Source: an uncultured Senegalimassilia sp. (lineage in GTDB: Bacteria; Actinomycetota; Coriobacteriia; Coriobacteriales; Eggerthellaceae). Taken from it: a stretch of DNA of 64,000 nucleotides. Of this stretch, positions 7,443-15,644 are shown one piece after another. How positions within the stretch are numbered: position 1 is the first letter of the stretch; each line of letters begins with the position of its first letter. Both the position numbers and the translations under genes were made by a program. The stretch lies in assembly GCF_934630535.1 (NCBI RefSeq), contig NZ_CAKTVU010000001.1:1-64000 (forward strand). Reading direction: 5' to 3'. The notes beneath the pieces were generated by a model. That model made no database searches and had not been told where the DNA came from. It saw only the letters and a list, made by a program, of their open reading frames with translations.

Positions 7443-8240
7443 ATGACCGCTTTTATTCGACCCTCTTTGATTCTTCGCATGGACCTGGACGAACGTTTAT
7501 TCAACGACGAGTGCGTCTCCGACATCAAACGCTCGTACTCCTATGTGGCGCCGTCGCTTGTGCAGGCGCACAAGCCGGCAGACGGGCAGCGCCCGGAGAA
7601 CGTGATGCGCTTCATGATCAAGCTGCATCGCGCCTACTGGGACAGCTCCGATGAGGCGGCGCAGCAGCTGTGGGAGGGCGTCATGCCCAAGTGGCTGCAC
7701 AACATGTTCTCGAAGGTGTCCAACACCATCACGGCCGCCAACAACGTCCGTGCCGAAAACGGCCAGCCGGCGTTCCCGTACCACTGGCTTGAGCTGGAGT
7801 TCGGCGACGACGCGCTCATCGCGATGAAGACGGGCTCCGATTCGTCGTTGCCTGCCGATGCGGTGGACATGGTCGAGCGCGTGCGCGAACTCATGAACGC
7901 CGGTGCGCTGGGGCAGGATATCGCCTGCGTGCGCATCCCGTCGCGCGCCAGCTACGAGGCGCAGCTCGCGGTCGCCGAGCAGGCGCAAGCCGAGGCGGCC
8001 GCTGCCGAGCAAGGTGAAACCGCAGGTCAAACGGCTGAGCAGCCGCAGATTGCCGAGCTCGCCGACGCCGCCGAGCCCGTTGCCGCCGAGCCCGCCGCCG
8101 GCGCGGCCGACCAGTCCGCCGAGTCCGCCTTCGCCATGCCCGAGCTGCCCGCGTTCGACGTGGATTACGGCACCTGGGGCATCGAGTACGCCGACGGCAC
8201 CGTGCGCGAGTTCGATGCTTCCGCCGGTGCGTTCGCGTAG
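7443..8240 (+). CDS. conserved-looking protein of unknown function
   Basis: A 265-residue soluble protein. Residues 1-180 look like a folded alpha/beta domain with aromatic-rich segments (RFMIKLHRAYWDSS, MPKWLHNMFSKVSN, PYHWLELEFGDDALIAMKTG). Residues 180-235 are an Ala/Glu/Gln-rich linker, and the last 30 form a short ordered tail (FDVDYGTWGIEYADGTVREF). No signal peptide or cysteine motif is present. I do not recognise the family. It sits between the divergent control region and the ferredoxin gene at 8293, which suggests a link to the same respiratory system. The start is set by GGAGAAAGGAAG upstream; earlier in-frame ATGs fall in the promoter. Confidence 0.75.
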   Translation: MTAFIRPSLILRMDLDERLFNDECVSDIKRSYSYVAPSLVQAHKPADGQRPENVMRFMIKLHRAYWDSSDEAAQQLWEGVMPKWLHNMFSKVSNTITAANNVRAENGQPAFPYHWLELEFGDDALIAMKTGSDSSLPADAVDMVERVRELMNAGALGQDIACVRIPSRASYEAQLAVAEQAQAEAAAAEQGETAGQTAEQPQIAELADAAEPVAAEPAAGAADQSAESAFAMPELPAFDVDYGTWGIEYADGTVREFDASAGAFA

Positions 8241-8249
8241 GCGAACGGC

Positions 8250-8255
8250 TATACT
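8250..8255 (+). promoter_or_regulatory. -10 box before the ferredoxin gene
   Basis: TATACT lies 38 bp before the start at 8293, preceded by GGC. A good -35 box is not evident. Confidence 0.35.
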
Positions 8256-8292
8256 AACCATTTGCAAGGGGGTAGACGAGAAAGGGGCAGCA

Positions 8293-9477
8293 ATGCCAAG
8301 TGCCAAGAATTTCCTCGGTCTGCTCGAAAAACTTCAGAGCGCCGATATCACGGTTCATCAGAACCGTTGCGCCGTCGTGCGCAATCGCAACGCCTCGTGC
8401 ATGAAATGCGCGGAGGTGTGCACATCGGGCTGCATCTCCTACAACGACAACGAGCTGATCATCTCGCCGGAGAAGTGCATCGGCTGCGGCACGTGCGCCA
8501 CCGTGTGCCCCACGTGCGCGCTTGAGGCCCATCGCCCCAATGACGCCGAGCTGCTGCATCGCTGCATCCAGGCCATGCGCGCCGCCGACGGCGAGGTCGT
8601 CATCGCGTGCGAGCAGATCGTGAACGCCGCCGAGGGGCTGCTTGACCTGGAGAAAGTCGTGTCCGTCACGTGCCTTGGGCGCGTGGAGGAAAGCCTGCTG
8701 GTCACGTTGGCCGTGGCCGGCGCCAAGCACGTCAGCCTGGTCGAGGGCAAGTGCGCCGCCTGCGAGCACGCCACCGGGTTCCATATGGCCGAGCAGGTGC
8801 GCGACACCGCCAACACGCTGCTGGAAACCTGGAACAGCAGCGTGCGCGTCGACCTGGTCAAGAAGTTCCCGCACCAGGTTCGCCAGGAGGGCAAGTCCAG
8901 CTTCGACGCCGGCAAGCGCAGGTTCTTCGCCGAAGTGGGCTCCGAGGCGAAAGCCGCCGCCGGCACCACCGCCGATTACGCCGTGAAGGAAACGCTCGGC
9001 ATCGAGGAGAAGCCCGAATCGCGTTTCCAGAAGGTGATGGAGGACGGCACGCTGCCGCATTTCGTCCCCGATCGTCGCGAGCTTCTGCTGAACAGCCTGT
9101 CCAGCCTAGGCGAGCCGCAGGACGTCATGATCGACACCCGCCTGTGGGGCCACGTCATCATCGACCCGGACAAGTGCAGCAGCTGCCAGATGTGCGCGAC
9201 GTTCTGCCCGACCGGCGCCATCAGCAAGTTCACCGACGAGGACGGCACGTTCGGCGTGGAGCATTTCCCCGGCGATTGCGTGAAATGCCGCTGCTGCACG
9301 GACATCTGCCCGCAGCAGGCGCTCACGCTCTCCGACGAGGTGTTCGCCGTCGACCTGCTATCGGGCACGGTGGAACGCTACGAGATGAAGCCGCTCGCGC
9401 ACCCCGTGGGCGACCCGCATCAGATCTGGCACACCATGAAGGACCTGCTCGGCTGCGATCAGGTCTACGAGCGCTAA
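8293..9477 (+). CDS. multi-cluster ferredoxin with FlpD/MvhD-like middle domain
   Basis: A 394-residue cytoplasmic electron-transfer protein without signal peptide or membrane helix. N-terminal part: CMKCAEVCTSGC and CIGCGTCATVCPTC, two [4Fe-4S] sites. Middle part (about 95-165): VVIACEQ, VTCLGRVEESLLVTLA and LVEGKCAACEH. This is laid out like the hydrogenase/heterodisulfide-reductase iron-sulfur subunit MvhD/FlpD, with its CxGRV and Cys-rich turn. C-terminal part: CSSCQMCATFCPTGA and CVKCRCCTDICPQQA, two more clusters. This is a fusion that could join a redox donor to a partner reductase or hydrogenase. The partner is unknown. The start follows GAGAAAGGGG. A terminator follows at 9502. Confidence 0.75.
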   Translation: MPSAKNFLGLLEKLQSADITVHQNRCAVVRNRNASCMKCAEVCTSGCISYNDNELIISPEKCIGCGTCATVCPTCALEAHRPNDAELLHRCIQAMRAADGEVVIACEQIVNAAEGLLDLEKVVSVTCLGRVEESLLVTLAVAGAKHVSLVEGKCAACEHATGFHMAEQVRDTANTLLETWNSSVRVDLVKKFPHQVRQEGKSSFDAGKRRFFAEVGSEAKAAAGTTADYAVKETLGIEEKPESRFQKVMEDGTLPHFVPDRRELLLNSLSSLGEPQDVMIDTRLWGHVIIDPDKCSSCQMCATFCPTGAISKFTDEDGTFGVEHFPGDCVKCRCCTDICPQQALTLSDEVFAVDLLSGTVERYEMKPLAHPVGDPHQIWHTMKDLLGCDQVYER

Positions 9478-9501
9478 ATCCGCTTCCATAACTTCCGCAT
9501 G

Positions 9502-9533
9502 CGGGGCCGTCCTTCGGGGCGGCCCCGTTCTTT
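9502..9533 (+). terminator. terminator with TTCG tetraloop
   Basis: An 11-bp GC stem (9502-9512 with 9517-9527), loop TTCG, then TTCTTT. It ends the ferredoxin transcript. Confidence 0.8.
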
Positions 9534-9554
9534 AAGCCCGTTTTCAGGCTGGGC

Positions 9555-9560
9555 CGTATA
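9555..9560 (+). promoter_or_regulatory. -10 box for the response-regulator operon
   Basis: TATACT lies 68 bp before the start at 9628, just after the terminator of the previous gene. The -35 is not clear. Confidence 0.35.
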
Positions 9561-9627
9561 CTGTTGATCAAGAGAATGCACGCCTGCGCCCTGCGGCGCG
9601 GGTTCGGGAATCGACGGAAGGCACACC

Positions 9628-10311
9628 ATGCAGATCCTCATCGTGGAAGACGACGTGCGGCTGGCCCGCGCGCTGGCGCACATCCTGGAGAAGAACGGCT
9701 ACGGCACCGACGTGGTGCACAACGGCGCCGACGGGCTAGCTTATGCCGAAAGCGGCATCTACGACGTGGTCATCCTGGACGTCATGCTGCCGAAGATGGA
9801 CGGTTTCACGGTGGTGGCCGAATTGCGCCGCAAGAACGTGAGCACGCCGGTGCTGCTGCTCACTGCGCGCGATGCCGTGCCCGACAAGATCGCCGGCTTG
9901 GACAGCGGCGCCGACGATTACATGACCAAGCCGTTCAGCCCCGCCGAGCTGCTGGCGCACCTGCGTGCCCTCACGCGCCGCCAGGGCGAGGTGATCTTCG
10001 AGAAGCTCGACGCGGGCGACCTTTCGCTGAACCTGGAAAGCTACGACCTGACGTGCGGGCAGAAGACCATCCACCTGTCGTTCAAGGAGTTTTCCCTGGC
10101 GAAGGTGCTTATGAGCAACCCGGGCCAGGTGGTGTCGAAGGAGCTGCTCATCGAACGCGTGTGGGGCGTGGAGTCAAGCGCCGAGGACAACAACGTGGAG
10201 GCCTACGTCAGCTTCCTGCGCAAGAAGATGCGCTTTTTGGGCTCGCAGGCATGTATCGAGACCATCCGCAAGGCGGGTTACCGTTTCGCCGCCGATGGCG
10301 CTGCGGCCTAG
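9628..10311 (+). CDS. OmpR-family response regulator
   Basis: A 227-residue two-component response regulator. The receiver domain (1-120) has the acidic pair E7/D8/D9, the phosphoacceptor Asp51 (VVILDVMLPKMDG), Thr79-Ala in LLLTARD, and the conserved Lys in DDYMTKPFSPAELLAHLRAL. The C-terminal winged helix (about 130-225) has LSFKEFSLAKVLMSNPGQVVSKELL, RVWG and ETIRKAGYRF, typical of OmpR/PhoB DNA-binding domains. It is followed after 9 bp by its sensor kinase at 10321, so the two form an operon. The stimulus is unknown; no target site can be named from sequence. Confidence 0.92.
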   Translation: MQILIVEDDVRLARALAHILEKNGYGTDVVHNGADGLAYAESGIYDVVILDVMLPKMDGFTVVAELRRKNVSTPVLLLTARDAVPDKIAGLDSGADDYMTKPFSPAELLAHLRALTRRQGEVIFEKLDAGDLSLNLESYDLTCGQKTIHLSFKEFSLAKVLMSNPGQVVSKELLIERVWGVESSAEDNNVEAYVSFLRKKMRFLGSQACIETIRKAGYRFAADGAAA

Positions 10312-10320
10312 GGCGGCGCC

Positions 10321-11763
10321 ATGCTGAAGAAGCTCCGCATCAAGTTCATAGTGCTGAACATGGCCACCGTCGCCGTCGTGCTGACGGTGGTCTTCACGAC
10401 CATCTGCGTGGTGAACCATCGGCAAAGCGTCGCCGCGGTCGACGGCGCGCTCAACCAGGCCATCGCGCAGGCATCCGAGCATCAGGGCAGGCAGATGGGG
10501 AAGGACGCGTTCGGCGAAGGCCAGCCGGAATCCGGCGACGGCCCGGAGGCGCCGGCCCAGGCGGTCGAGCAAGCCGGCGCTGCCGTCGATCCGGCTGTGG
10601 GCCGGGAGGACGCCGCGGCCGATGTGCTCGCCGGCTCGGCCGATCAGGAGCTCGCCGTCGCCGACTCCTCCGACGTTGCGGCGCCGCCGACCATCGGCGG
10701 GCGCGAGCGCGATGGGGAGCAGGTCATCCCCGTGGCCCTGTTCTCCATGTCCGCGGACGGTGACATGTCCGCTCTCGGCCGCTTCAACACGGCTTCCATC
10801 AGCCAAGACGTGCTCGAGCAAGCCGGTCAGCAGCTCGCCGGAGCCGACGAGGGCTTCGGCAGCCTATCCGACCTGGGCCTGTTCTATGTAAAGCGCCAGG
10901 CGGGCGGCGTCACGTACCTGGCGTTCGCCGACATGGGCAGCGCGAGCGGCTGGCGCACTCTGGCGGCCACGCTTGCCGTGGTGGAGGTGGCGGCGTTGGC
11001 CGTGTTCTTCGTCATCAGCCTGTTCTTCAGCCGCTGGGCGCTGCGCCCCGTCGCCCGCGCCTGGACGCAGCAGCGGCGTTTCGTCGCCGATGCGTCGCAC
11101 GACCTGAAAACCCCGCTTACCGTCATCCTGGCAAACACGTCCATCGCGCTCGAGCATCCTGAGCGCAGCGTGGCAAGCCAAAGCCAATGGCTCGAGAGCA
11201 CGCAGCACGAGGCCGAGGCCATGCAGGGCCTGGTGGGCGACCTGCTTGCGTTGGCGAAGATGGACGAGGAGGAGGCCGCCGCGCAATCCGGCGATGCCCG
11301 CCCGGCCTTCGAGGAAGTCGACCTGTCCGACGTGCTCGAGGGCGAGGCCTTGCAGTTCGAATCGGTGGCGTTCGAGCGCGGCGTGAAGCTGGAATCGCAG
11401 GTGGAGCCCGGTATCAGGCTACGCGGCAACGAGCAGAGGCTGCGCCGTTTGGCGGGCACGCTCATCGACAACGCCTGCAAGTACGTCGACGACGGGGGAG
11501 CGGTGGACGTGTCGCTTTCGCGGTCGGGAAAGCAGGCGAAGCTTGCGGTGCGCAACACCGGCGCGCCCATATCGCCCGAGGACCTTCCCCACGTGTTCGA
11601 CCGCTTCTACCGCGCCGACAAGGCGCGCACGGGCGGCGCCGGCGGGCACGGCCTGGGGCTCGCCATCGCGCGGGCCATCGCCGAGGAGCACGGCGGCACG
11701 CTGACGGTCGCCAGCACGCAGGCCGAAGGCACCGTGTTCACCGCAACGTTGCCGTTGAAGTAG
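10321..11763 (+). CDS. membrane sensor histidine kinase
   Basis: A 480-residue partner of the regulator at 9628. Layout: transmembrane helix 1 (about 11-35); a long external sensor region (36-205) with Ala/Glu/Pro-rich low-complexity sequence; transmembrane helix 2 (about 213-238). The dimerisation domain carries phosphoacceptor His260 in DASHDLKTPLTVILAN. The HATPase domain has N-box LIDNACKYVDDG, VFDRFYRADKAR and G-box GGHGLGLAIARAIAEEHGG. There is no clear HAMP domain between helix 2 and the His domain. The external region is unusually rich in disordered sequence and has no recognisable ligand fold, so the signal is unknown. Confidence 0.9.
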   Translation: MLKKLRIKFIVLNMATVAVVLTVVFTTICVVNHRQSVAAVDGALNQAIAQASEHQGRQMGKDAFGEGQPESGDGPEAPAQAVEQAGAAVDPAVGREDAAADVLAGSADQELAVADSSDVAAPPTIGGRERDGEQVIPVALFSMSADGDMSALGRFNTASISQDVLEQAGQQLAGADEGFGSLSDLGLFYVKRQAGGVTYLAFADMGSASGWRTLAATLAVVEVAALAVFFVISLFFSRWALRPVARAWTQQRRFVADASHDLKTPLTVILANTSIALEHPERSVASQSQWLESTQHEAEAMQGLVGDLLALAKMDEEEAAAQSGDARPAFEEVDLSDVLEGEALQFESVAFERGVKLESQVEPGIRLRGNEQRLRRLAGTLIDNACKYVDDGGAVDVSLSRSGKQAKLAVRNTGAPISPEDLPHVFDRFYRADKARTGGAGGHGLGLAIARAIAEEHGGTLTVASTQAEGTVFTATLPLK

Positions 11764-11879
11764 GTAGCGGTCCCTCCCTGCGCCGCTCGCCGCGTTGCTT
11801 TCGTGGAAGCTCTGCCGAGGCGCTCATCGGTGGTATCATACGTGTTTACTTGCAAATCACGGAACAAGCGAGGCAGCCC

Positions 11880-13232
11880 ATGCTTTTGTGCGCGCAGTAC
11901 GTGCTTCCCATCACGTCGGAACCCATCCACAACGGTGCGGTGCTCGTTCGCGACGGCGCCATCCGCGACGTCGGCGACGCCGCCATGCTCAAGTTGCGCT
12001 ATCCCGATGAGAAGGTCTCCGATTTCGGCCAGGCGGCCATCCTGCCCGGCTTCGTCGACCTGCACACCCACCTGGAGAACGCGGTCATGCGCGGCATCGT
12101 CCACGATGTCCCCTATGCAACCTGGATCATGACCATGCGCGAACTGTCCGCGAAGATGGACGTGGCGGATTGGTACGATTCCGCTATCCTGGGCGGCCTC
12201 GAGTCGCTGTCCAGCGGCATCACCACCGTGGCAGACATCACCACCTCGGGCGCCAGCTGCACCGCCATGCAGAAGCTCGGCATGCGCGGCGTCGTCTACC
12301 GCGAGGTGGGCGCCATGGACCGTCGACGCGTCGACTTCGCCATGCATCAGGCCGAGAACGACCTGGCCCATTGGCAGGAGGAGGTCGACTCCGACCGCCT
12401 CACCATCGGCTTGGCGCCGTCGTCGCTGTTCACCTGCAATCCGGAGATCTTCCGCAAGGTCGCCCAGCTCGCCGCCAAAGAGAACCTCCCGGTGGCGTTG
12501 CGCCTGGCCGGCGACCGCGAGGAATGCGACTTCGTGCGTTACGGCTCCTCGCCCTTCTCCGTTCATTCCATGGACACCACGCGCTGTTTCGTGGAGGTCC
12601 CGCCGTGGCTGCCCACGGGCACCACGCCGGTCAACTACGTGCTGAACTGGGGCGCGTTCGAAAGCGACAACGTCATGATGGTGCACGGCGTCTACGTCGA
12701 CGACCATGACGTGGCCAAGCTCAAGGAATACGACGTCTCCATCGCCAGCTGCCCGCGCATCAACGCGCAGCTGGGCATGGGCGTGGCCCCGCTCGCCGAG
12801 TTCCTGAACAACGGCCTGCGCGTTGGCCTGGGCACCGACAGCCCCGCCGCCACCGATTCCACCGACATGATCTCGGAGATGCACACCGGCATGCTCATCC
12901 AGCGCGCCGTGAACCCGCGCAGCTTCATGAAATCCTCCACCATGCTGGAGATGGCCACCATCGGCGGCGCCCGCGCGCTGCGCATGGACGACAAGGTGGG
13001 CAGCCTGGAAGTGGGCAAGCTGGCCGATGTCATCGCCGTCGACCTGTCCGGCTCGCACCAAACGCCGGCCACCGACCCGGTCTCGGCCGTGGTCAACGCC
13101 TGCACCGGCTCCGACGTGCTCATGACCATGGTGGGCGGCAACGTGCTGTACGAGAAGAGCAGCTGGCATGTGGGCGTGGAAGTGGCCCGCAGCATCGCCC
13201 GCGTCATCGAGATTCGCAGCAAGCTGAGGTAG
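11880..13232 (+). CDS. amidohydrolase-superfamily protein with altered active site
   Basis: A 450-residue protein of the cytosine-deaminase/SsnA/MtaD branch of the amidohydrolases. N-terminal and C-terminal strands form the composite sandwich domain (GAVLVRDGAIRDVG; GSLEVGKLADVIAVDL). Within the barrel, LHTHLEN gives His62 and His64, MVHGVYV gives His269 and GLGTDSP gives Asp320, all expected metal or catalytic positions. At the usual third ligand, where relatives read H-L/V-A-E, this protein reads ALRLAGDREE, with Arg208 in place of His. The PHAPY-type substrate loop reads APSSLFTC. The enzyme may be inactive, or may act on an unusual substrate. Length is normal. Ribosome site GAGG precedes the start; the preceding gene belongs to a two-component system. 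Confidence 0.75.
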   Translation: MLLCAQYVLPITSEPIHNGAVLVRDGAIRDVGDAAMLKLRYPDEKVSDFGQAAILPGFVDLHTHLENAVMRGIVHDVPYATWIMTMRELSAKMDVADWYDSAILGGLESLSSGITTVADITTSGASCTAMQKLGMRGVVYREVGAMDRRRVDFAMHQAENDLAHWQEEVDSDRLTIGLAPSSLFTCNPEIFRKVAQLAAKENLPVALRLAGDREECDFVRYGSSPFSVHSMDTTRCFVEVPPWLPTGTTPVNYVLNWGAFESDNVMMVHGVYVDDHDVAKLKEYDVSIASCPRINAQLGMGVAPLAEFLNNGLRVGLGTDSPAATDSTDMISEMHTGMLIQRAVNPRSFMKSSTMLEMATIGGARALRMDDKVGSLEVGKLADVIAVDLSGSHQTPATDPVSAVVNACTGSDVLMTMVGGNVLYEKSSWHVGVEVARSIARVIEIRSKLR

Positions 13233-13238
13233 CGCGCC

Positions 13239-13433
13239 ATGGGAACGAACCAAAAGCTCACGGCCAAGCAGAAGGCCGAACGCATCAAGGCGGCGCAAGA
13301 GCGGGAAGCGCGCGAGAAGGCGCGCCGCGAGGCGGCGGCCCGCACGAAGAAGATCTTCACCGTGGTGGTGTGCGTCATCCTGGTGCTGGCGCTCGGCATC
13401 CCGACCATCGCGCTCTCCGTGCTGTCCCTGTAG
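13239..13433 (+). CDS. small single-pass membrane protein
   Basis: A 64-residue protein. The first 38 residues are strongly charged and helical (KQKAERIKAAQEREAREKAR), rich in Lys, Arg and Glu, and would form a cytoplasmic coiled helix. Residues 39-62 are one hydrophobic helix (IFTVVVCVILVLALG). It begins 6 bp after the amidohydrolase stop and probably shares its transcript. I do not recognise a family. A role as a small anchor or assembly factor is only a guess. The codon use and tight spacing support a real gene. Confidence 0.65.
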   Translation: MGTNQKLTAKQKAERIKAAQEREAREKARREAAARTKKIFTVVVCVILVLALGIPTIALSVLSL

Positions 13434-13451
13434 CAACCTTCGGTAATCGAT

Positions 13452-13534
13452 AACGCCCCGGTCCCCGAACGCGGCTTCCCTAGGAAGAACTTTTCTGTAA
13501 AGGAAGTGCGCGCGAAGGGGGCCGGGGCGTTTGT
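13452..13534 (+). terminator. terminator with long loop
   Basis: AACGCCCCGGTCCCC (13452-13466) pairs with 13517-13531 (one G.T pair), followed by TTTGT. The 50-nt loop is long. It separates the amidohydrolase operon from the tat genes. Confidence 0.55.
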
Positions 13535-13602
13535 GCTACCATGAATGGCTGTTGCGCGCAAGCGCGAAAAGAGTAAAGGGAACGCACGCAAAGGGGAATG
13601 CT

Positions 13603-14169
13603 TTGTTTGGTATCGGTGGATTTGAGCTATTTCTCATTCTGCTGTTCGGTTTCCTGCTGTTCGGCCCCGACAAGCTGCCCGCAATGGCGAAAACGCTTGG
13701 CAAGGCCATCGGCAAGTTCCGAAACGCGCAGGAGGAGATGAACAAGGTTATCAAGAACGAGGTGTACGACCCCGATTCCGACGAGCCGTTCAAGAACCCG
13801 CTCGATGTTATGGAAAAGGCCGCTGACGCAGGTAAGAAGGCCGCCAACGGCGCAAGCAAGGCAGTGAGCAGCGCAAGCAAGGCCGTCTCCTCGCATAGCT
13901 CCTCCGCCGCGGCATCCAAGCCGCGCCCGGCGGGCCAGCAGGAAAGCTTCAGCGAGCGCAAGGCCCGCTATGATCGCGAGCGCGCCGCCAAGCAGGCCGC
14001 CGAAGCCGAAAGGGCCGAGGCCGCCAAGCAGGCCGCCCTGGCCGCCGCCGACGCCAAGTCGACCGAGGCCGCGGCGCCCGAAACCGCCGCGCAAGCGGCT
14101 CCCGCGGCGCCCGCCGCACCGGCGGCGTCCGCTGCAGAATCTTTCGCCACCGAAACGAAGGGGGAGTAA
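13603..14169 (+). CDS. TatA/TatB-family twin-arginine translocase subunit
   Basis: A 188-residue protein beginning at a TTG codon (MFGIGGFELFLILLFG if TTG is excluded; the codon immediately follows AAAGGGGAATGC). The hinge FGPDKLPAMAKTLGKAIGKFR after one transmembrane helix, followed by an amphipathic helix, is diagnostic of TatA/TatB. The C-terminal 110 residues are Ala/Lys/Glu-rich and disordered. TatA forms the translocation element, TatB the signal-peptide receptor. The length and long tail fit TatB, but this lineage may use one protein for both. It lies 3 bp before tatC. The Tat substrates in this window include the NapG-like ferredoxin, the flavoprotein at 17706 and the lipoprotein at 47259. 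Confidence 0.88.
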   Translation: MFGIGGFELFLILLFGFLLFGPDKLPAMAKTLGKAIGKFRNAQEEMNKVIKNEVYDPDSDEPFKNPLDVMEKAADAGKKAANGASKAVSSASKAVSSHSSSAAASKPRPAGQQESFSERKARYDRERAAKQAAEAERAEAAKQAALAAADAKSTEAAAPETAAQAAPAAPAAPAASAAESFATETKGE

Positions 14170-14172
14170 CCG

Positions 14173-15003
14173 ATGCCTATCGGACCGGCGCGAATGCCCC
14201 TATTCGATCATCTGGGCGAGCTGCGCATGCGCTTGGTGCGCATCGTCGTGTGCCTGCTCATCGGCGTGTGCGTGTTCTACTTCGCCACGCCCACCATGGG
14301 CCAGTTCCTGATGATCCCCATCTCCGAGTACCTGCCGAAGGGCCCCGACGGCCTGCCGTCGTTCATGGCCATCGACCCGTTCGAGGCGTTCTCCACCCGC
14401 TTCAAGATCTCCATCTGGGCGGCCATCGTCGCTTGCTCGCCGGTTATCCTGTGGCAGCTGCTGGCGTTCTTCCTGCCGGCGCTCAAGCCCAACGAGCGCA
14501 AGTGGTTCATCCCCACGTTCGCCGCTGCCGTGGTGCTGTTCATCCTGGGCACCGTGTTCTGCTACTGCATCATCCTGAACCCGGCGTTCCAGTGGCTCAC
14601 CGACCAGGCCATGGGCCTGGGCACCGTCACGCCGCGCATGGCCAGTTACGTGGACATCATCATCAAGTTCGAGCTGGGCTTCGGCGTGGCCTTCGAGCTG
14701 CCGCTGGTCATCTTCTACCTGGTGGTGTTCAATGTGGTGCCGTACAAGAAGCTGCGCAACAGCTGGCGCGGCATCTACGTGGGCCTGCTGGTGTTCTGCG
14801 CCATCGTCACGCCCGATGCATCGCCGGTCACCATGGCGCTCATGTTCGCCGCGCTGATCGTGCTGTACGAGGTGTCGCTGCTGCTGGCGCGCATCGCCTT
14901 GGGCAGGCGCATCAAGAAGCAGAACGAGGAGCTTGCGAAGGAGGAGGGCCAGGAAGCCCCTGCTCCCAAGACCAAGAAGCTCAAGGCCGTGAAGCGCAAG
15001 TAG
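14173..15003 (+). CDS. tatC: Tat translocase subunit TatC
   Basis: A 276-residue membrane protein with six predicted helices. Signature regions are FDHLGELRMRLVRI at the N-terminus, which contacts signal peptides, the following periplasmic loop, ACSPVILWQLLAFFLPAL, FELGFGVAFELPLVIFYLV with the conserved Phe/Glu, and TPDASPVTMALMFAALIVLYEVS. A basic cytoplasmic tail follows (KKQNEELAKEEG). TatC is the twin-arginine signal receptor. It is co-transcribed with the upstream TatA/B gene; its ribosome site GGGGGAG lies in that gene's last codons. A strong terminator follows at 15033. Confidence 0.95.
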   Translation: MPIGPARMPLFDHLGELRMRLVRIVVCLLIGVCVFYFATPTMGQFLMIPISEYLPKGPDGLPSFMAIDPFEAFSTRFKISIWAAIVACSPVILWQLLAFFLPALKPNERKWFIPTFAAAVVLFILGTVFCYCIILNPAFQWLTDQAMGLGTVTPRMASYVDIIIKFELGFGVAFELPLVIFYLVVFNVVPYKKLRNSWRGIYVGLLVFCAIVTPDASPVTMALMFAALIVLYEVSLLLARIALGRRIKKQNEELAKEEGQEAPAPKTKKLKAVKRK

Positions 15004-15032
15004 CTTCGCCGTCAAACATATATGGTTAACCT

Positions 15033-15059
15033 GAAGGCCCGCTGCATGCGGGCCTTCTT
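15033..15059 (+). terminator. terminator after tatC
   Basis: GAAGGCCCGC (15033-15042) pairs with GCGGGCCTTC (15048-15057), followed by TTG. Confidence 0.7.
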
Positions 15060-15130
15060 GGGATAGTATGGGTGCGTACCAATGACGTGCGGCGCGGGCG
15101 CTGCACGATTTCGCGGATCGAAGGAGCTGC

Positions 15131-15484
15131 ATGCACGAGCTAGGTATCATGACCGGAGTCATGGAAGCGGTGGAGAATTCCGCCGTGCAGGCGGGCGCCA
15201 CGAAGGTGCTCAAGGTCACGCTGTCCATCGGCGAGATGACCGAGGCCATCGAGGACTCGCTGCGCTTCGCGTTCGAGGTGCTCACGGAAGGAACCATCAG
15301 CGAAGGCGCGGAGCTTGAGATCAACATGGTGACGCCCCGAAGCTTTTGCCTGGACTGCGGAGCCGAGTACGAGCACGATCGCTTCCACATGGTGTGCCCC
15401 GAGTGCGGCGGCTACAACACGAAGCTTTTGGCTGGTCGCGAGATGCAGATCGATTCCATCGAGGTGGACCTGCCCGACGACTAG
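15131..15484 (+). CDS. hypA: nickel metallochaperone HypA
   Basis: A 117-residue HypA. It begins with the invariant MHELG, whose Met amine and His2 bind Ni(II). The zinc domain has the paired CxxC motifs CLDCGAEYEHDRF and CPECGG (about residues 73-97). HypA delivers nickel to the large subunit of [NiFe] hydrogenases together with the GTPase HypB, encoded 160 bp downstream. Length is typical (113-120). The start is fixed by the N-terminal MHE. No hydrogenase structural genes or HypCDEF are in the window, so hypAB is unlinked from its client, unless the FlpD-like ferredoxin at 8293 belongs to the same system. Confidence 0.95.
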   Translation: MHELGIMTGVMEAVENSAVQAGATKVLKVTLSIGEMTEAIEDSLRFAFEVLTEGTISEGAELEINMVTPRSFCLDCGAEYEHDRFHMVCPECGGYNTKLLAGREMQIDSIEVDLPDD

Positions 15485-15644
15485 CGGGCGCCGGCGCAAT
15501 GCCGCGTGGCGGATGTCTGCTGCAGGGACGGGCGGTTCCCGCGCGTACGTGCCCGATGGCGCAGCTGGAAGACCGAGCGTTCGCCACGCTTTCCCGATTT
15601 GGTTTATCACCGAAACCGCTGCTTGATCAATAGGAGGAATCAGC

